Positions 49,028 through 57,367 of a DNA stretch of 58,990 nucleotides are shown here, piece by piece; position 1 is the stretch's first letter, and each line of letters starts with the position of its first letter. The notes beneath the pieces are model-generated. The model ran no database searches. It worked only from the letters and a program-made list of their open reading frames with translations, and was not told where the DNA came from. Source of the DNA: CAYVAP01 sp964343195 (lineage in GTDB: Bacteria > Bacteroidota > Bacteroidia > J057); assembly GCA_964343195.1 (NCBI GenBank), contig CAYFIR010000023.1:1-58990 (forward strand), given 5' to 3'. The position numbers were made by a program, and so were the translations under genes.

Positions 49028-52000
49028 TCACTGCTCGTTAACTTCCTTCACATTGTCGCCACTGTTGCGGTCGATCAGCTTGTGTATGGGATCAATCCCC
49101 GCCCTGGTGGGCTGTTGACTGACGGTGATGCTCAGTTCAGTCTCCTCCTGATTGAAGCGGTGCTTTTCCAGGTAGAGCAGGGTGTCTTTACCAGCCTCGG
49201 TCTCCCCAAACACCCCGACATCGATCCAGTCGTCGAAGTCAATCGGACTTTCATTCCCCAGGCTGTCAGCCCGGTATTTGATCGTGCTGAGAGCGAGGTC
49301 GACGCGGTACTCTTCATCCGAAATTTTCTCATAGGTCGCCTCCTTCGCACGGTTTTCATACAGCGTGATGGTCTCCCACATATCGGTGATCAGGTACTGC
49401 AGGCTATCGGGAGTTACCACTCTGAACTCTTCGATCAGGTCGAAGGTCGTGGGGTAAAGCCCTTCCCGATAGGCCCACTTATCCGCAAAGCTGGCCAGGG
49501 CCTTGTTGATGCTGTCCTCGCCGATATAATCCTGCAAGGCATACATCACCACCGATCCTTTTCGGTAGTGGATATAGCTCTGCCCGGCAACCTCTGCCAG
49601 CGGATTTTCTTTCTTGATCTCTCCGGCGCGACCACGCAGGTAGCTGTCCAGTTCATACTTGAGGAACTTGCGCATCATCGCGGGATCGTAGCGCTGCTTC
49701 ATGACCATCAGCGCCGAGTATTGAGACAGGGTCTCAGAGATAGCGGCACTGCCTTTCACATTGGCCTGGGCAACCTGGTGTCCCCACCACTGGTGCGCCA
49801 TTTCATGAGACGTCACGTAGTAGGCCATGTCCACATCGTCTTCCTCGATGTCCATGATAAAGCCGATGCTTTCACTAAAAGGCACTGTATTGGCAAAGCT
49901 CTGCGCAAAAGAAGCATATCGCGGAAACTCCATGATCCGCATCTGCCGGAACTGGTAGGGACTGAAGTTCTGGTCGTAGTACGAAAGGGCATCCTTCATC
50001 CCCTGCATCATGCGGTCGAGGTTGTACTCGTGTCCGGGATGGTGGTAGATTTCCAGTTTTACGGGCTTACCACTGGGGGTTTGCCACTCTTCTTCTACCA
50101 CGGTGTATCGGGCCGAGATCATGGCGTAGAAGTTGAACATCGGCACGTCCATCTCATAGCGGAAGTATCGGCGGCCATCTTCTTCCCACTCTTTTTGCAG
50201 GTAGCCGGGCGCAATCGCGATCTGATCCGGCGTGGTGCTCATCGTGATAGCGAAACGGATGTTGTCGGCATCGTCGCCAATGAGGTTCATGCGGCGACCG
50301 ACCGAGTCGGTGCGGGGCCGTCCACGGTCGGGCTTGACGGGCAGGTCTCGCTTGCGGCGTTCATCATCACTTCCGATTTCGAAGCCCTCATTGTAGCCCA
50401 GACTGGGGAAGTAGGTATTGTTGAAGAAGGTACCGTTGTAAACGACGCTGTTGTCGCTGCCTTCGCGGAAGCCTCGGGTCTCAAACTTTCCAGCCCAGTC
50501 CATTTTCACGCTATCTCCCGGCATCAGCGGGCGATCGAGCTGGTAGATGTAGTAATCAAACTGTTCCCAGCTTTCTGAGGGCTCGCCTACTGTCCCACCG
50601 ATTGAGTCCATCCGGGTGAAGCTCATCTCGATCACGCTCATTTCCGCCTGACCAGCATGCTGGATGTGGATGGCTTCGATGGGCTCGGGGGTTTTATTTT
50701 TCAGGATAAAGAACCCTTTCACGTCAAAGTTGCGCTGATAGGGATACACATCCACTTCCAGGCTGGTTTCCACAATCCGCGGCTGCGCAATGTCCTGGTA
50801 CTTCTTCAGGGTGCGCTCGTATTCTTCCTGAAGGTCTTCCACCTCGTCGGAGGTTTGATACTCGTTGAGCTGGGTCGTGTTGTAGTAAATGTAAAAACCG
50901 GAGCTCACGAAGAGAATCAGGGCCGCAGCAGAAAGAATCAGTATGGGGCGGGCAAAACGCAGCCCTGCCAGCTTGGTCCGGGTCTTCAGGAGGGTATCGG
51001 TTCCCCGCACAGAAAACAGGACCCCGACCGCAAACAGGATGATTGCCAGGCCCGTCCAGTAGAACTGGTACCAGCTAAACCCTACCGGGAAGTGGCCAAA
51101 TCCATTCATGTCGGAAAAGGTACCCATGCTGCCACTGGCAAAGTTCCAGAGGCTGTGCTCCAGTCCGATGTCCCCCAGGAAGCCTGTCACGATGAAGAAG
51201 ATCACAATCAGGGCGTGACCGAGAAATTTCTGATTGGCCAACACATGGATGAAGAAGGCCATCACGGTATAAAGCAGCAGCCAGATAAAGGTATCGGTGA
51301 ACATCCAGCCCAGATAGACCGGGAGTTCATATTCGTAGTATCCATTCGCGGTTTGGATGATCATCCCGGTGAGGATCAGTCCAAAAATCAGCACGACAAA
51401 GACCTGGACCATGGCCAGGTACTTGGCCAGCAGGCCGACAAAGTCCGGCATTGGCAGGGCGTCGTAGATCAGGTTGATGCGCACGTCGCGCTCCCGCCAG
51501 ATCAATTCGCCCGAATAAAACACGATGATGATGAGAAAAAACAAGCTAAAGCTGCTTACCTGCCCCAGCATGAGATAAGTCGTGGGATAGGTATCCGTTC
51601 CGTACAGTACCTCCATGTTCAGGGAATTGATCACCAGCATGACCAGCCCCATCACGGTGATGGCGATGAAAGGCACCGAGCGAATAACGTCCTTGAAATA
51701 CAACTGGGTAAGGCTCCAAAGCCGACGCAGGTTGACCCCTGCACCCTGCGATAGGGATACCTGAGGGATGCTGATGGCAGCGGGACGGATGGACTTTGGG
51801 GCTTCCGCTTTCTGCTTTCGCCTGCGGCGGCGCGCTTTGGGGGCGGTGGTTTTGAACAGATAATAGGTCAGCACCAAGGCCAATATCCCTACTCCCAGCC
51901 AGATCAGGCGGTTGTAGAGCACCATGCCTTCGAGGGCATAGACCTGGGAGTTCAGCTCAGTGACAGTCCAGTACTGGGAAGTTATTCGGGTAGCAAACAG

Positions 52001-52639
52001 TCCGATGGGATCGAGCAGCCCCGCCAGGGTACGGTTATCCAGCTGGGAGGCAAGTCCTGCCGTGATCAGGTAGAGAACCAGCAAACCGACTCCCTGTACA
52101 AACACAAAGAGGAGGCGCTTGCTTAATGCTCCTCCCATAAAAAAGAGTGCTCCGGCAATGAAGGTTCCAGGTACAATGAAAGCCAGCCAGGGCTGCAGGA
52201 AATGCCAGAAATTGAAGGGAAGGAACCGCTCCGCATCGAGCCAGGGCATGACTGACCCCAGCATGGTGCCCCAGAGGATGCCACTAAAAATGAACAGGGT
52301 GATGAGCCAGGAGCCAATGAAGCGTCCCAGGAGGTAGTCTCGTTTTTTGATGGGCGAAGTGAAGAACATCGGGCCTGTCTGATGCTCAAAGTCCCGCAAA
52401 ACCGGAACGCCCATTACCGCTGAGGCAATCAGAAAGCCCGGCAGTGCCATCATGGTCAGCATCATGGTCGTCAGCACGGTAGGCGCATTGTCTTTGACCT
52501 GTCCGGCGGCGCCACCGACGGTCAGGTCCTCCCAGGCAATCGCCCCAAAGGCCATCAATAACATGATAGCAAAGTAGATATAGGTCGCCGGCCGCTTGAG
52601 CCGGTATTGGAGTTCGAATTTTATGATAGAGCCAAGCAT
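49028..52639 (-). CDS. ABC transporter permease fused to M1 aminopeptidase
   Basis: 1203 residues. The N-terminal half is an ABC-2-type permease with about 12 membrane spans in two sets, separated by a basic loop (KTTAPKARRRRRKQKAEAPK, about 265-285). The extracytoplasmic C-terminal half (about 600-1203) is an M1 metallopeptidase: zinc motif TSHEMAHQWWGHQVA (His945, Glu946, His949), third ligand Glu969 in AAISETLSQYSALM, and a substrate-positioning RYASFAQSFANTVPFSES. The spacing from the second His to Glu is one residue longer than usual, as in other fusions of this class. It precedes its ATP-binding gene in sequence but follows it in transcription, with 170 bases between. It probably exports or processes peptides; the substrate is unknown. 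Confidence 0.87.
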   Translation of the reverse strand: MLGSIIKFELQYRLKRPATYIYFAIMLLMAFGAIAWEDLTVGGAAGQVKDNAPTVLTTMMLTMMALPGFLIASAVMGVPVLRDFEHQTGPMFFTSPIKKRDYLLGRFIGSWLITLFIFSGILWGTMLGSVMPWLDAERFLPFNFWHFLQPWLAFIVPGTFIAGALFFMGGALSKRLLFVFVQGVGLLVLYLITAGLASQLDNRTLAGLLDPIGLFATRITSQYWTVTELNSQVYALEGMVLYNRLIWLGVGILALVLTYYLFKTTAPKARRRRRKQKAEAPKSIRPAAISIPQVSLSQGAGVNLRRLWSLTQLYFKDVIRSVPFIAITVMGLVMLVINSLNMEVLYGTDTYPTTYLMLGQVSSFSLFFLIIIVFYSGELIWRERDVRINLIYDALPMPDFVGLLAKYLAMVQVFVVLIFGLILTGMIIQTANGYYEYELPVYLGWMFTDTFIWLLLYTVMAFFIHVLANQKFLGHALIVIFFIVTGFLGDIGLEHSLWNFASGSMGTFSDMNGFGHFPVGFSWYQFYWTGLAIILFAVGVLFSVRGTDTLLKTRTKLAGLRFARPILILSAAALILFVSSGFYIYYNTTQLNEYQTSDEVEDLQEEYERTLKKYQDIAQPRIVETSLEVDVYPYQRNFDVKGFFILKNKTPEPIEAIHIQHAGQAEMSVIEMSFTRMDSIGGTVGEPSESWEQFDYYIYQLDRPLMPGDSVKMDWAGKFETRGFREGSDNSVVYNGTFFNNTYFPSLGYNEGFEIGSDDERRKRDLPVKPDRGRPRTDSVGRRMNLIGDDADNIRFAITMSTTPDQIAIAPGYLQKEWEEDGRRYFRYEMDVPMFNFYAMISARYTVVEEEWQTPSGKPVKLEIYHHPGHEYNLDRMMQGMKDALSYYDQNFSPYQFRQMRIMEFPRYASFAQSFANTVPFSESIGFIMDIEEDDVDMAYYVTSHEMAHQWWGHQVAQANVKGSAAISETLSQYSALMVMKQRYDPAMMRKFLKYELDSYLRGRAGEIKKENPLAEVAGQSYIHYRKGSVVMYALQDYIGEDSINKALASFADKWAYREGLYPTTFDLIEEFRVVTPDSLQYLITDMWETITLYENRAKEATYEKISDEEYRVDLALSTIKYRADSLGNESPIDFDDWIDVGVFGETEAGKDTLLYLEKHRFNQEETELSITVSQQPTRAGIDPIHKLIDRNSGDNVKEVNEQ

Positions 52640-52644
52640 GGAGG

Positions 52645-52832
52645 GGGATATTCGTAATTGGTGATTCGTGATTCGTAATTGAAGAAGTCAGAAGTCAGAA
52701 GTCAGAAGTCAGAAGTCAGAAGTCAGGGTGGTACTGGCATAGCCCAGCGAGGGCTACGAAAATTCTCTTCTTTTTTTCTTCCATCTGACTTCTCATCTTC
52801 TCTCTCGTCTCAAAGCGCAGCGACCTGACTTC
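52645..52832. repeat. dispersed ~200-bp intergenic element, copy B, with a 7-bp tandem array
   Basis: Same order as the element at 5478-5685: ATTCGTAATTG-type words (52650-52682), GAAGAAGTCAGA, a variable centre, then TCTGACTTCT and CTC/TCT-rich text with CGCAGCG (52815-52821). Here the GAAGTCA word is repeated six times (52684-52725, period 7). The element runs into the 3' end of the neighbouring ATP-binding gene. Confidence 0.6.
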
Positions 52833-53700
52833 TTTCTCCGGTCATATGCGAAAAATACACATCCTCCAGATCGGCGTGTACGGACTCAAAGCCCTCTCCC
52901 GGGTTGGTTTCACTCCAGATGTGGATCAGCGGCTGCCCCGCAACCATGCGGTCAAAGAGCACCTGATGGTGCTGCTGATAATCAGCCAGTTGATCCTTGT
53001 TAATGCGCTTGCGCCAGACTTTTCCTTCCAGTGCCTCAATGGCCTCCAGCGGGTGGCCATTCATCAGGATTTCTCCCCGGTTGATGATGGCCATGTCAGT
53101 ACACAGCTCCTTCACATCGTCTACGATGTGGGTAGAGAGAATGACCACGGCATTTTCGCCCAGCTCGGCGAGCAGGTTGTGGAAGCGGTTTCGCTCGGCG
53201 GGGTCCAGACCAGCAGTGGGCTCATCGACGATGATGAGCTTGGGGTTGGCGAGTAGCGCCTGGGCGATGCCAAAGCGCTGCTTCATCCCGCCGGAGTAGC
53301 CTCCGAGATTCTTTTTTCGGTGCTCCCAGAGATTGGTTTTCTGGAGCAATGCCTCGACCAGTTCCTTGCGTTCGCCCTTGGCGGTTACGCCTTTCAGGAC
53401 GGCGAGGTGATCGAGCAGGGTCTCTGCGTTGATCTTGGGATATACTCCAAATTCCTGGGGCAGGTAGCCCAGCAATCCCCGTATCTCATCCTTCTGAGTG
53501 AGGACATCAAAGTCCCCAAAGGTGAGGGTTCCTGTGTCGGGTTCCTGCAGGGTAGCCACGGTACGCATCAGGGTTGACTTCCCTGCGCCGTTGGGGCCGA
53601 GCAGGCCAAACATGCCTGGCTGTATGGTCAGGGAAACGTCCTTCAGGGCTTGTACCCCATTAGGGTAGGTTTTGGAAAGATTGGTAATGGTCAGAGTCAT
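52810..53700 (-). CDS. ABC transporter ATP-binding protein
   Basis: About 296 residues from the Met at 53700 (MTLTITNLSKTYPNGVQALK). Walker A is GLLGPNGAGKSTLM, signature GGYSGGMKQRFGIAQAL, Walker B KLIIVDEPTAGLDPAE, and switch His in VILSTHIVDDVKELC, so it is a complete ATPase of the ABC-2 drug/lipid exporter type. The last residues (RSQVAAL) are encoded by DNA that belongs to the dispersed element 52645-52832, so the natural end may have been replaced. The earlier frame start at 53769 adds residues not seen in the family. It pairs with the permease-peptidase gene directly downstream on the same strand. Confidence 0.93.
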   Translation of the reverse strand: MTLTITNLSKTYPNGVQALKDVSLTIQPGMFGLLGPNGAGKSTLMRTVATLQEPDTGTLTFGDFDVLTQKDEIRGLLGYLPQEFGVYPKINAETLLDHLAVLKGVTAKGERKELVEALLQKTNLWEHRKKNLGGYSGGMKQRFGIAQALLANPKLIIVDEPTAGLDPAERNRFHNLLAELGENAVVILSTHIVDDVKELCTDMAIINRGEILMNGHPLEAIEALEGKVWRKRINKDQLADYQQHHQVLFDRMVAGQPLIHIWSETNPGEGFESVHADLEDVYFSHMTGERSQVAAL

Positions 53701-53981
53701 AGGGATTCCTTCAGATTGAGTAGGGGAATGATGGCCACCAACGGCATAGGCACAGTTGGGCTTGACCACATTATCAGTAGAGATAAGTAGTTAAAACTTA
53801 CAGGTTGGTTGTCAGATAATGCTGCTGCTTCTGCAAAAAGGCAGAAAAATCCTTCCAATGTGCTAAAAATGGGGGTTACTGCTTCCCTCATTTTCAGCAA
53901 AGTCAGGCTACAGCTTTGCGAAGCTGGGAAGTCAGGGGGAGAAGCGGCTCAAAATGCGCCTTTTTCTGGGCCGGGACACCC

Positions 53982-55187
53982 TTAAAACCTGGTACCCAGT
54001 TCCAAAAAGGCGCTAATCGGCACAAGGCGATGCCTTGTTGGAGAATCAGCATTGCTCAAATCCAGCCCATAAATAGCCCTGGTCCCCAGCCTCAGAGATA
54101 TTCGACTGGATAACTGTCGCCCAATCGCGGTCTGAGCTGTGTAATACAGGTCAGTGGAGCTTTGGTACATGTCGAGTACACGTGCCTCACTCGCCAGTTT
54201 ACCCTCTCTTTCGAAAAAATCGGCCTCTGTCACCTGATGAATTTTGACCCCAAGCCCTCCCATCAGATCCCAGAAAAACTTTTCGTGATAAAAGCGTCTG
54301 CCTACTTCCAGTTGCCCGGAAACTATATGATAATGGTTGTGGAGCTTATAGTCGATTTGCTCCTGTTGTTCATTTGAGCTCTGCTGTACACTGGTTTGAA
54401 TTTTATCCTTGTACAGGTGATAGCTTCCGGTTACTGACAGGAGAATATTTCGCTTGATAAACTGCTCATACCTCAGCCCTACCCCAAAATCCAGTTGGGG
54501 TTGCTCCAGGCTTTCTCTCCACTCAATTACCTCTTCGCTATTTGCAGGAAGGAAACTCGTATGGTGTGAACCGATAGATGCCTGAAGACTAAGGCTTCGA
54601 CGCATATCAATTCGACTTTGTACAATTCCCACAGCCTCGATCTCAGCACTTCTCCGGGGGTTATTTAGCAGGGGAAAGGCCAGGGATGGAAGTGCAACAA
54701 CTCTTCGACTTTGGACCTCTGTCTGTGGGTCCTCGGGGACTGTGTTTATGTTTACTTTGCCAGACTCTGCAGAACTATCCCGCTCATTTTGTCCCGCCTT
54801 TCTCTCCGGTATGGCTTCTTTATCCAGTTCGCGCGTAGACCCTCTCCCTATCTGGTTTACCGCTGCCTCTGACGCTTGATATAGAGAAGTTTTCAAAGGA
54901 GCCGGCACACCAGACTCGAGACAATTCACCTCCTCTAAATGGGCCAGGCTATTTTCTACCTGGACTACAGGCTCCTCCTGTTGGGGATTGACTTTTTCTT
55001 TTGTTGAGAACAATAAATCCCCATTTGCCCCCCATAAAATTACGGCACCTCCTCCCAGGAAAAATGTGATTCCCAAAAGGAAAAACCAGGGAATCCCCTT
55101 CCTTCTGGGCTTTTCAATTCCCAGCCAAATGCCCTCCCTGTCAAAATCCTGAGGCAGATTATCGAATTTATCTGATAGGTTTTTCAT
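53982..55187 (-). CDS. membrane-anchored protein with beta-barrel-like C-terminus, sigma-factor partner
   Basis: 401 residues. The short N-terminus (NLSDKFDNLPQDFDREGIWL) is followed by one membrane span (about 33-53, WFFLLGITFFLGGGAVILWG), a long acidic/Ser-rich linker (about 60-190), and a C-terminal domain (about 195-401) of alternating strands (SLQASIGSHHTSFLPANSEE; FGVGLRYEQFIKRNILLSVT) ending with PISAFLELGTRF, which resembles an outer-membrane barrel. Architecture (cytoplasmic stub, span, periplasmic linker, barrel) recurs beside ECF sigma genes in Bacteroidota and may combine anti-sigma and envelope sensing. It overlaps the upstream sigma gene by four bases. Function inferred from position only. 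Confidence 0.68.
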   Translation of the reverse strand: MKNLSDKFDNLPQDFDREGIWLGIEKPRRKGIPWFFLLGITFFLGGGAVILWGANGDLLFSTKEKVNPQQEEPVVQVENSLAHLEEVNCLESGVPAPLKTSLYQASEAAVNQIGRGSTRELDKEAIPERKAGQNERDSSAESGKVNINTVPEDPQTEVQSRRVVALPSLAFPLLNNPRRSAEIEAVGIVQSRIDMRRSLSLQASIGSHHTSFLPANSEEVIEWRESLEQPQLDFGVGLRYEQFIKRNILLSVTGSYHLYKDKIQTSVQQSSNEQQEQIDYKLHNHYHIVSGQLEVGRRFYHEKFFWDLMGGLGVKIHQVTEADFFEREGKLASEARVLDMYQSSTDLYYTAQTAIGRQLSSRISLRLGTRAIYGLDLSNADSPTRHRLVPISAFLELGTRF

Positions 55188-55741
55188 TGGACGATGGATA
55201 GTCGCGCCTGATACGCGGTTATTCTTTCTCTTAGGGTCTTTTTTGCCCGGGCCAAATACACTCGGCTGCTGTTGATATTAATCGACAACAGTTCAGCGAT
55301 CTCCTCGTGGCTGTACCCTTCAATGTGCCGCATGTTGAATATCACCCGATCTCGGGGATGTAACTCCTGGATAAATTCGAGGATGTACTCTGCTTCCAGT
55401 TTTTCATGGGCAATGGGCTGGCTGTCCATGAAATCAATGGCTTCTCCCAGTTCTTCAACCAAAAACTGCTTCTTCCTGAGAAAATCGAGGGCACAGCGGA
55501 TATGAATTTTTCTCATCCAGGCAATCAGTTCTCCTTTTGACTCTTCGTAATTGCTGAGATGCCTGAATACCCTCGAAAAACCATTTTGTAAAATATCCTG
55601 GGTATCCTGGTGGTTGCAGGTGTATCGATACACCGTGTTATACATAGCCAGGACATACTTGTCATACAGGGCCCTCTGAGCAGCGGGTTCGCACCTCAGG
55701 CATGATTCAACCAGCTCTTTATCTGAATCAAACTTTCCCAT
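55184..55741 (-). CDS. ECF-type RNA polymerase sigma factor
   Basis: 185 residues, typical ECF length. Region 2: RALYDKYVLAMYNTVYRYTC, DTQDILQNGFSRVFRHLSNY (2.2), ELIAWMRKIHIRCALDFLRK (2.3-2.4). Region 4: IQELHPRDRVIFNMRHIEGY, then SHEEIAELLSININSSRVYL, the helix-turn-helix, and ARAKKTLRERI. It directs RNA polymerase to alternative promoters, probably for the neighbouring envelope gene with which it overlaps by four bases (55184-55187). It could also control the beta-helix lipoprotein upstream. The target sequence cannot be seen from one site. Confidence 0.9.
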   Translation of the reverse strand: MGKFDSDKELVESCLRCEPAAQRALYDKYVLAMYNTVYRYTCNHQDTQDILQNGFSRVFRHLSNYEESKGELIAWMRKIHIRCALDFLRKKQFLVEELGEAIDFMDSQPIAHEKLEAEYILEFIQELHPRDRVIFNMRHIEGYSHEEIAELLSININSSRVYLARAKKTLRERITAYQARLSIVQ

Positions 55742-55860
55742 TAATACTGCCAGTTATGAGCACATAGAGATGGATCTGAGAAGCAGGCTACCTAAACCCG
55801 TGATTTGCCACCGGCCCATAGAGGCCGATGACAAACTACGGACTTCAGAGAAGAGAACAG

Positions 55861-57243
55861 TTAAAAGTCATTTAACGCACCTGTCAGGTCTGCTACAGTC
55901 CATCCGGTAAATTCTGTTTTATCGGCCCCGACTGTAGGAACAGTCACAATATTGGCATCCGGCACCCGGATGGTAAAAGCGTCGTTTCCATTAAGCCCGG
56001 CGTCCACAAAAATGCTCCCAATTGTGGTATTTCCACTGGAGAGATGAGAGGTATTGAGTTCAAGGTCGACGACATCAATCAGTGAGGCCAGCCAGTTATC
56101 CGCATCTCTGTCGCGGTCAAGCTTAACCTCGGCATCGGCGTCAAATCCAAAGAAGTAAGCATTTTCGATGACGCAGTTCACCCCTGCCTGGAAGTCTATA
56201 TAGTCCTCTCCACTTTCACCTCCCTTAAAAGAGACATTCTGTATGGTAAAGGAAGGATTAGTAGCCCCTATTCCTCCGTCCAATTCAAAAGCGGAGTTTC
56301 TGGAGTTGCCGCCAACTCCTATGATATTGTCCATGATGCCCGCATATCCCATGGAAAGGTCATATCCATCATCATTGAATTTAGAGGTAATGAGGTGGTC
56401 CATATTGGCCGTTCCACCCAGCACCAGAAAACCGTCATCAACATTGGCAAACAGCTCCACATGATCAATGGTGGTCCCGCTACTAACTCCTGCCAGCGTC
56501 AATCCACAGGGTACTTCATCCGTGACCATTTCGTATCCCGTATGCCGAATGGAGACATAGCTCATGGTACCAGAGTTATCCCCTGACGACTGTCCTCCAT
56601 ACACGTTGGGACTTTGTTGGGGAAGCCGTGTCAAAATAGCAGGAGAAACAGGCGATGAAACCGGTGCATCTCCAAGGATAAAGATTCCTCCCCACAACCC
56701 GGTGTCATCTCCGGTCAGATTGGGAGAAACGATATCTCCAGGCAGCAAGGCATCATTTACTGAGGTAAAAATAATGGGGCAGGTGGCCGTACCCTGGGCA
56801 TCTATGCTGGCACCTTTGTCAATGACCAGGCCAGTAGCTCCAAAGGAGGCTTTTACCACCACACAGGACTCGATCGTCAGCGTGGCACCATTCGTTACCA
56901 CAATCAAATCATCCAGCAGGTAGGTGTTGCCAGAAACCCACGTCACATCACTTGTAATGGAAGTGTTTACTGTAATGGTGTCTCCGGAAGTTGTACCTCC
57001 CGTACCAGTGCCTCCAGTACCTGTGGTATCTGTCGTGGTGGTATCTGTTGGAGTAGTACCCGTACCTGTTGTATCAACAGTGGTCGTATCAGAAGGAGTG
57101 GAACCAGTAGTATCTGTGGTGGTAGAGTCAGTATTAGTGGTATTACCCTGATTAATGGGGGTAATGGTTACCTTGTCTGGCTGACACTGGATCAGCAGCA
57201 ATACAAGTAAAGGGCTCAGGAAGAAAAGGAGGAATTTTCTCAT
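55861..57243 (-). CDS. lipoprotein with Thr-rich linker and right-handed beta-helix, unknown function
   Basis: 460 residues. Signal peptide with lipobox (LLVLLLIQCQPDK, Cys20). A Thr/Gly/Asp linker follows (about 30-95) made of TDTT-type units (DSTTTDTTGST, TDTTTTDTTGTG). The C-terminal domain (about 100-460) is full of Asn/Gly/Asp-rich turns and short hydrophobic rungs (GATLTIESCVVVKASFGATG; GTTIDHVELFANVDDGFLVL; FAFELDGGIG-like NSAFELDGGIGATNPSFTIQ), a parallel beta-helix pattern as in pectate-lyase-like or polysaccharide-binding proteins. It is upstream of the ECF sigma gene on the same strand, 120 bases away. No catalytic residues are recognisable. Confidence 0.75.
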   Translation of the reverse strand: MRKFLLFFLSPLLVLLLIQCQPDKVTITPINQGNTTNTDSTTTDTTGSTPSDTTTVDTTGTGTTPTDTTTTDTTGTGGTGTGGTTSGDTITVNTSITSDVTWVSGNTYLLDDLIVVTNGATLTIESCVVVKASFGATGLVIDKGASIDAQGTATCPIIFTSVNDALLPGDIVSPNLTGDDTGLWGGIFILGDAPVSSPVSPAILTRLPQQSPNVYGGQSSGDNSGTMSYVSIRHTGYEMVTDEVPCGLTLAGVSSGTTIDHVELFANVDDGFLVLGGTANMDHLITSKFNDDGYDLSMGYAGIMDNIIGVGGNSRNSAFELDGGIGATNPSFTIQNVSFKGGESGEDYIDFQAGVNCVIENAYFFGFDADAEVKLDRDRDADNWLASLIDVVDLELNTSHLSSGNTTIGSIFVDAGLNGNDAFTIRVPDANIVTVPTVGADKTEFTGWTVADLTGALNDF

Positions 57244-57367
57244 TTTGAGTGAAGTATTAGAGAATTAAGAGTTGAGGATGATGGGTCTAGACTCCAAATA
57301 CATCTGCAATACTTCGCTCGAATGGAAAACGATACTGATATTTTGATTTTTTTTAATCCGGTGAAGT

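Noticed and set aside
49082..50578. Long open frame (about 498 codons) opposite the M1 peptidase half
   Set aside because: Antisense shadow of a high-GC coding region; no domain, no ribosome-binding site, and the opposite strand encodes clear zinc-peptidase motifs.
50657..51754. Long open frame (about 365 codons) opposite the ABC permease half
   Set aside because: His/Gln/Asp-rich composition typical of antisense reading of membrane-span codons; no recognisable protein.
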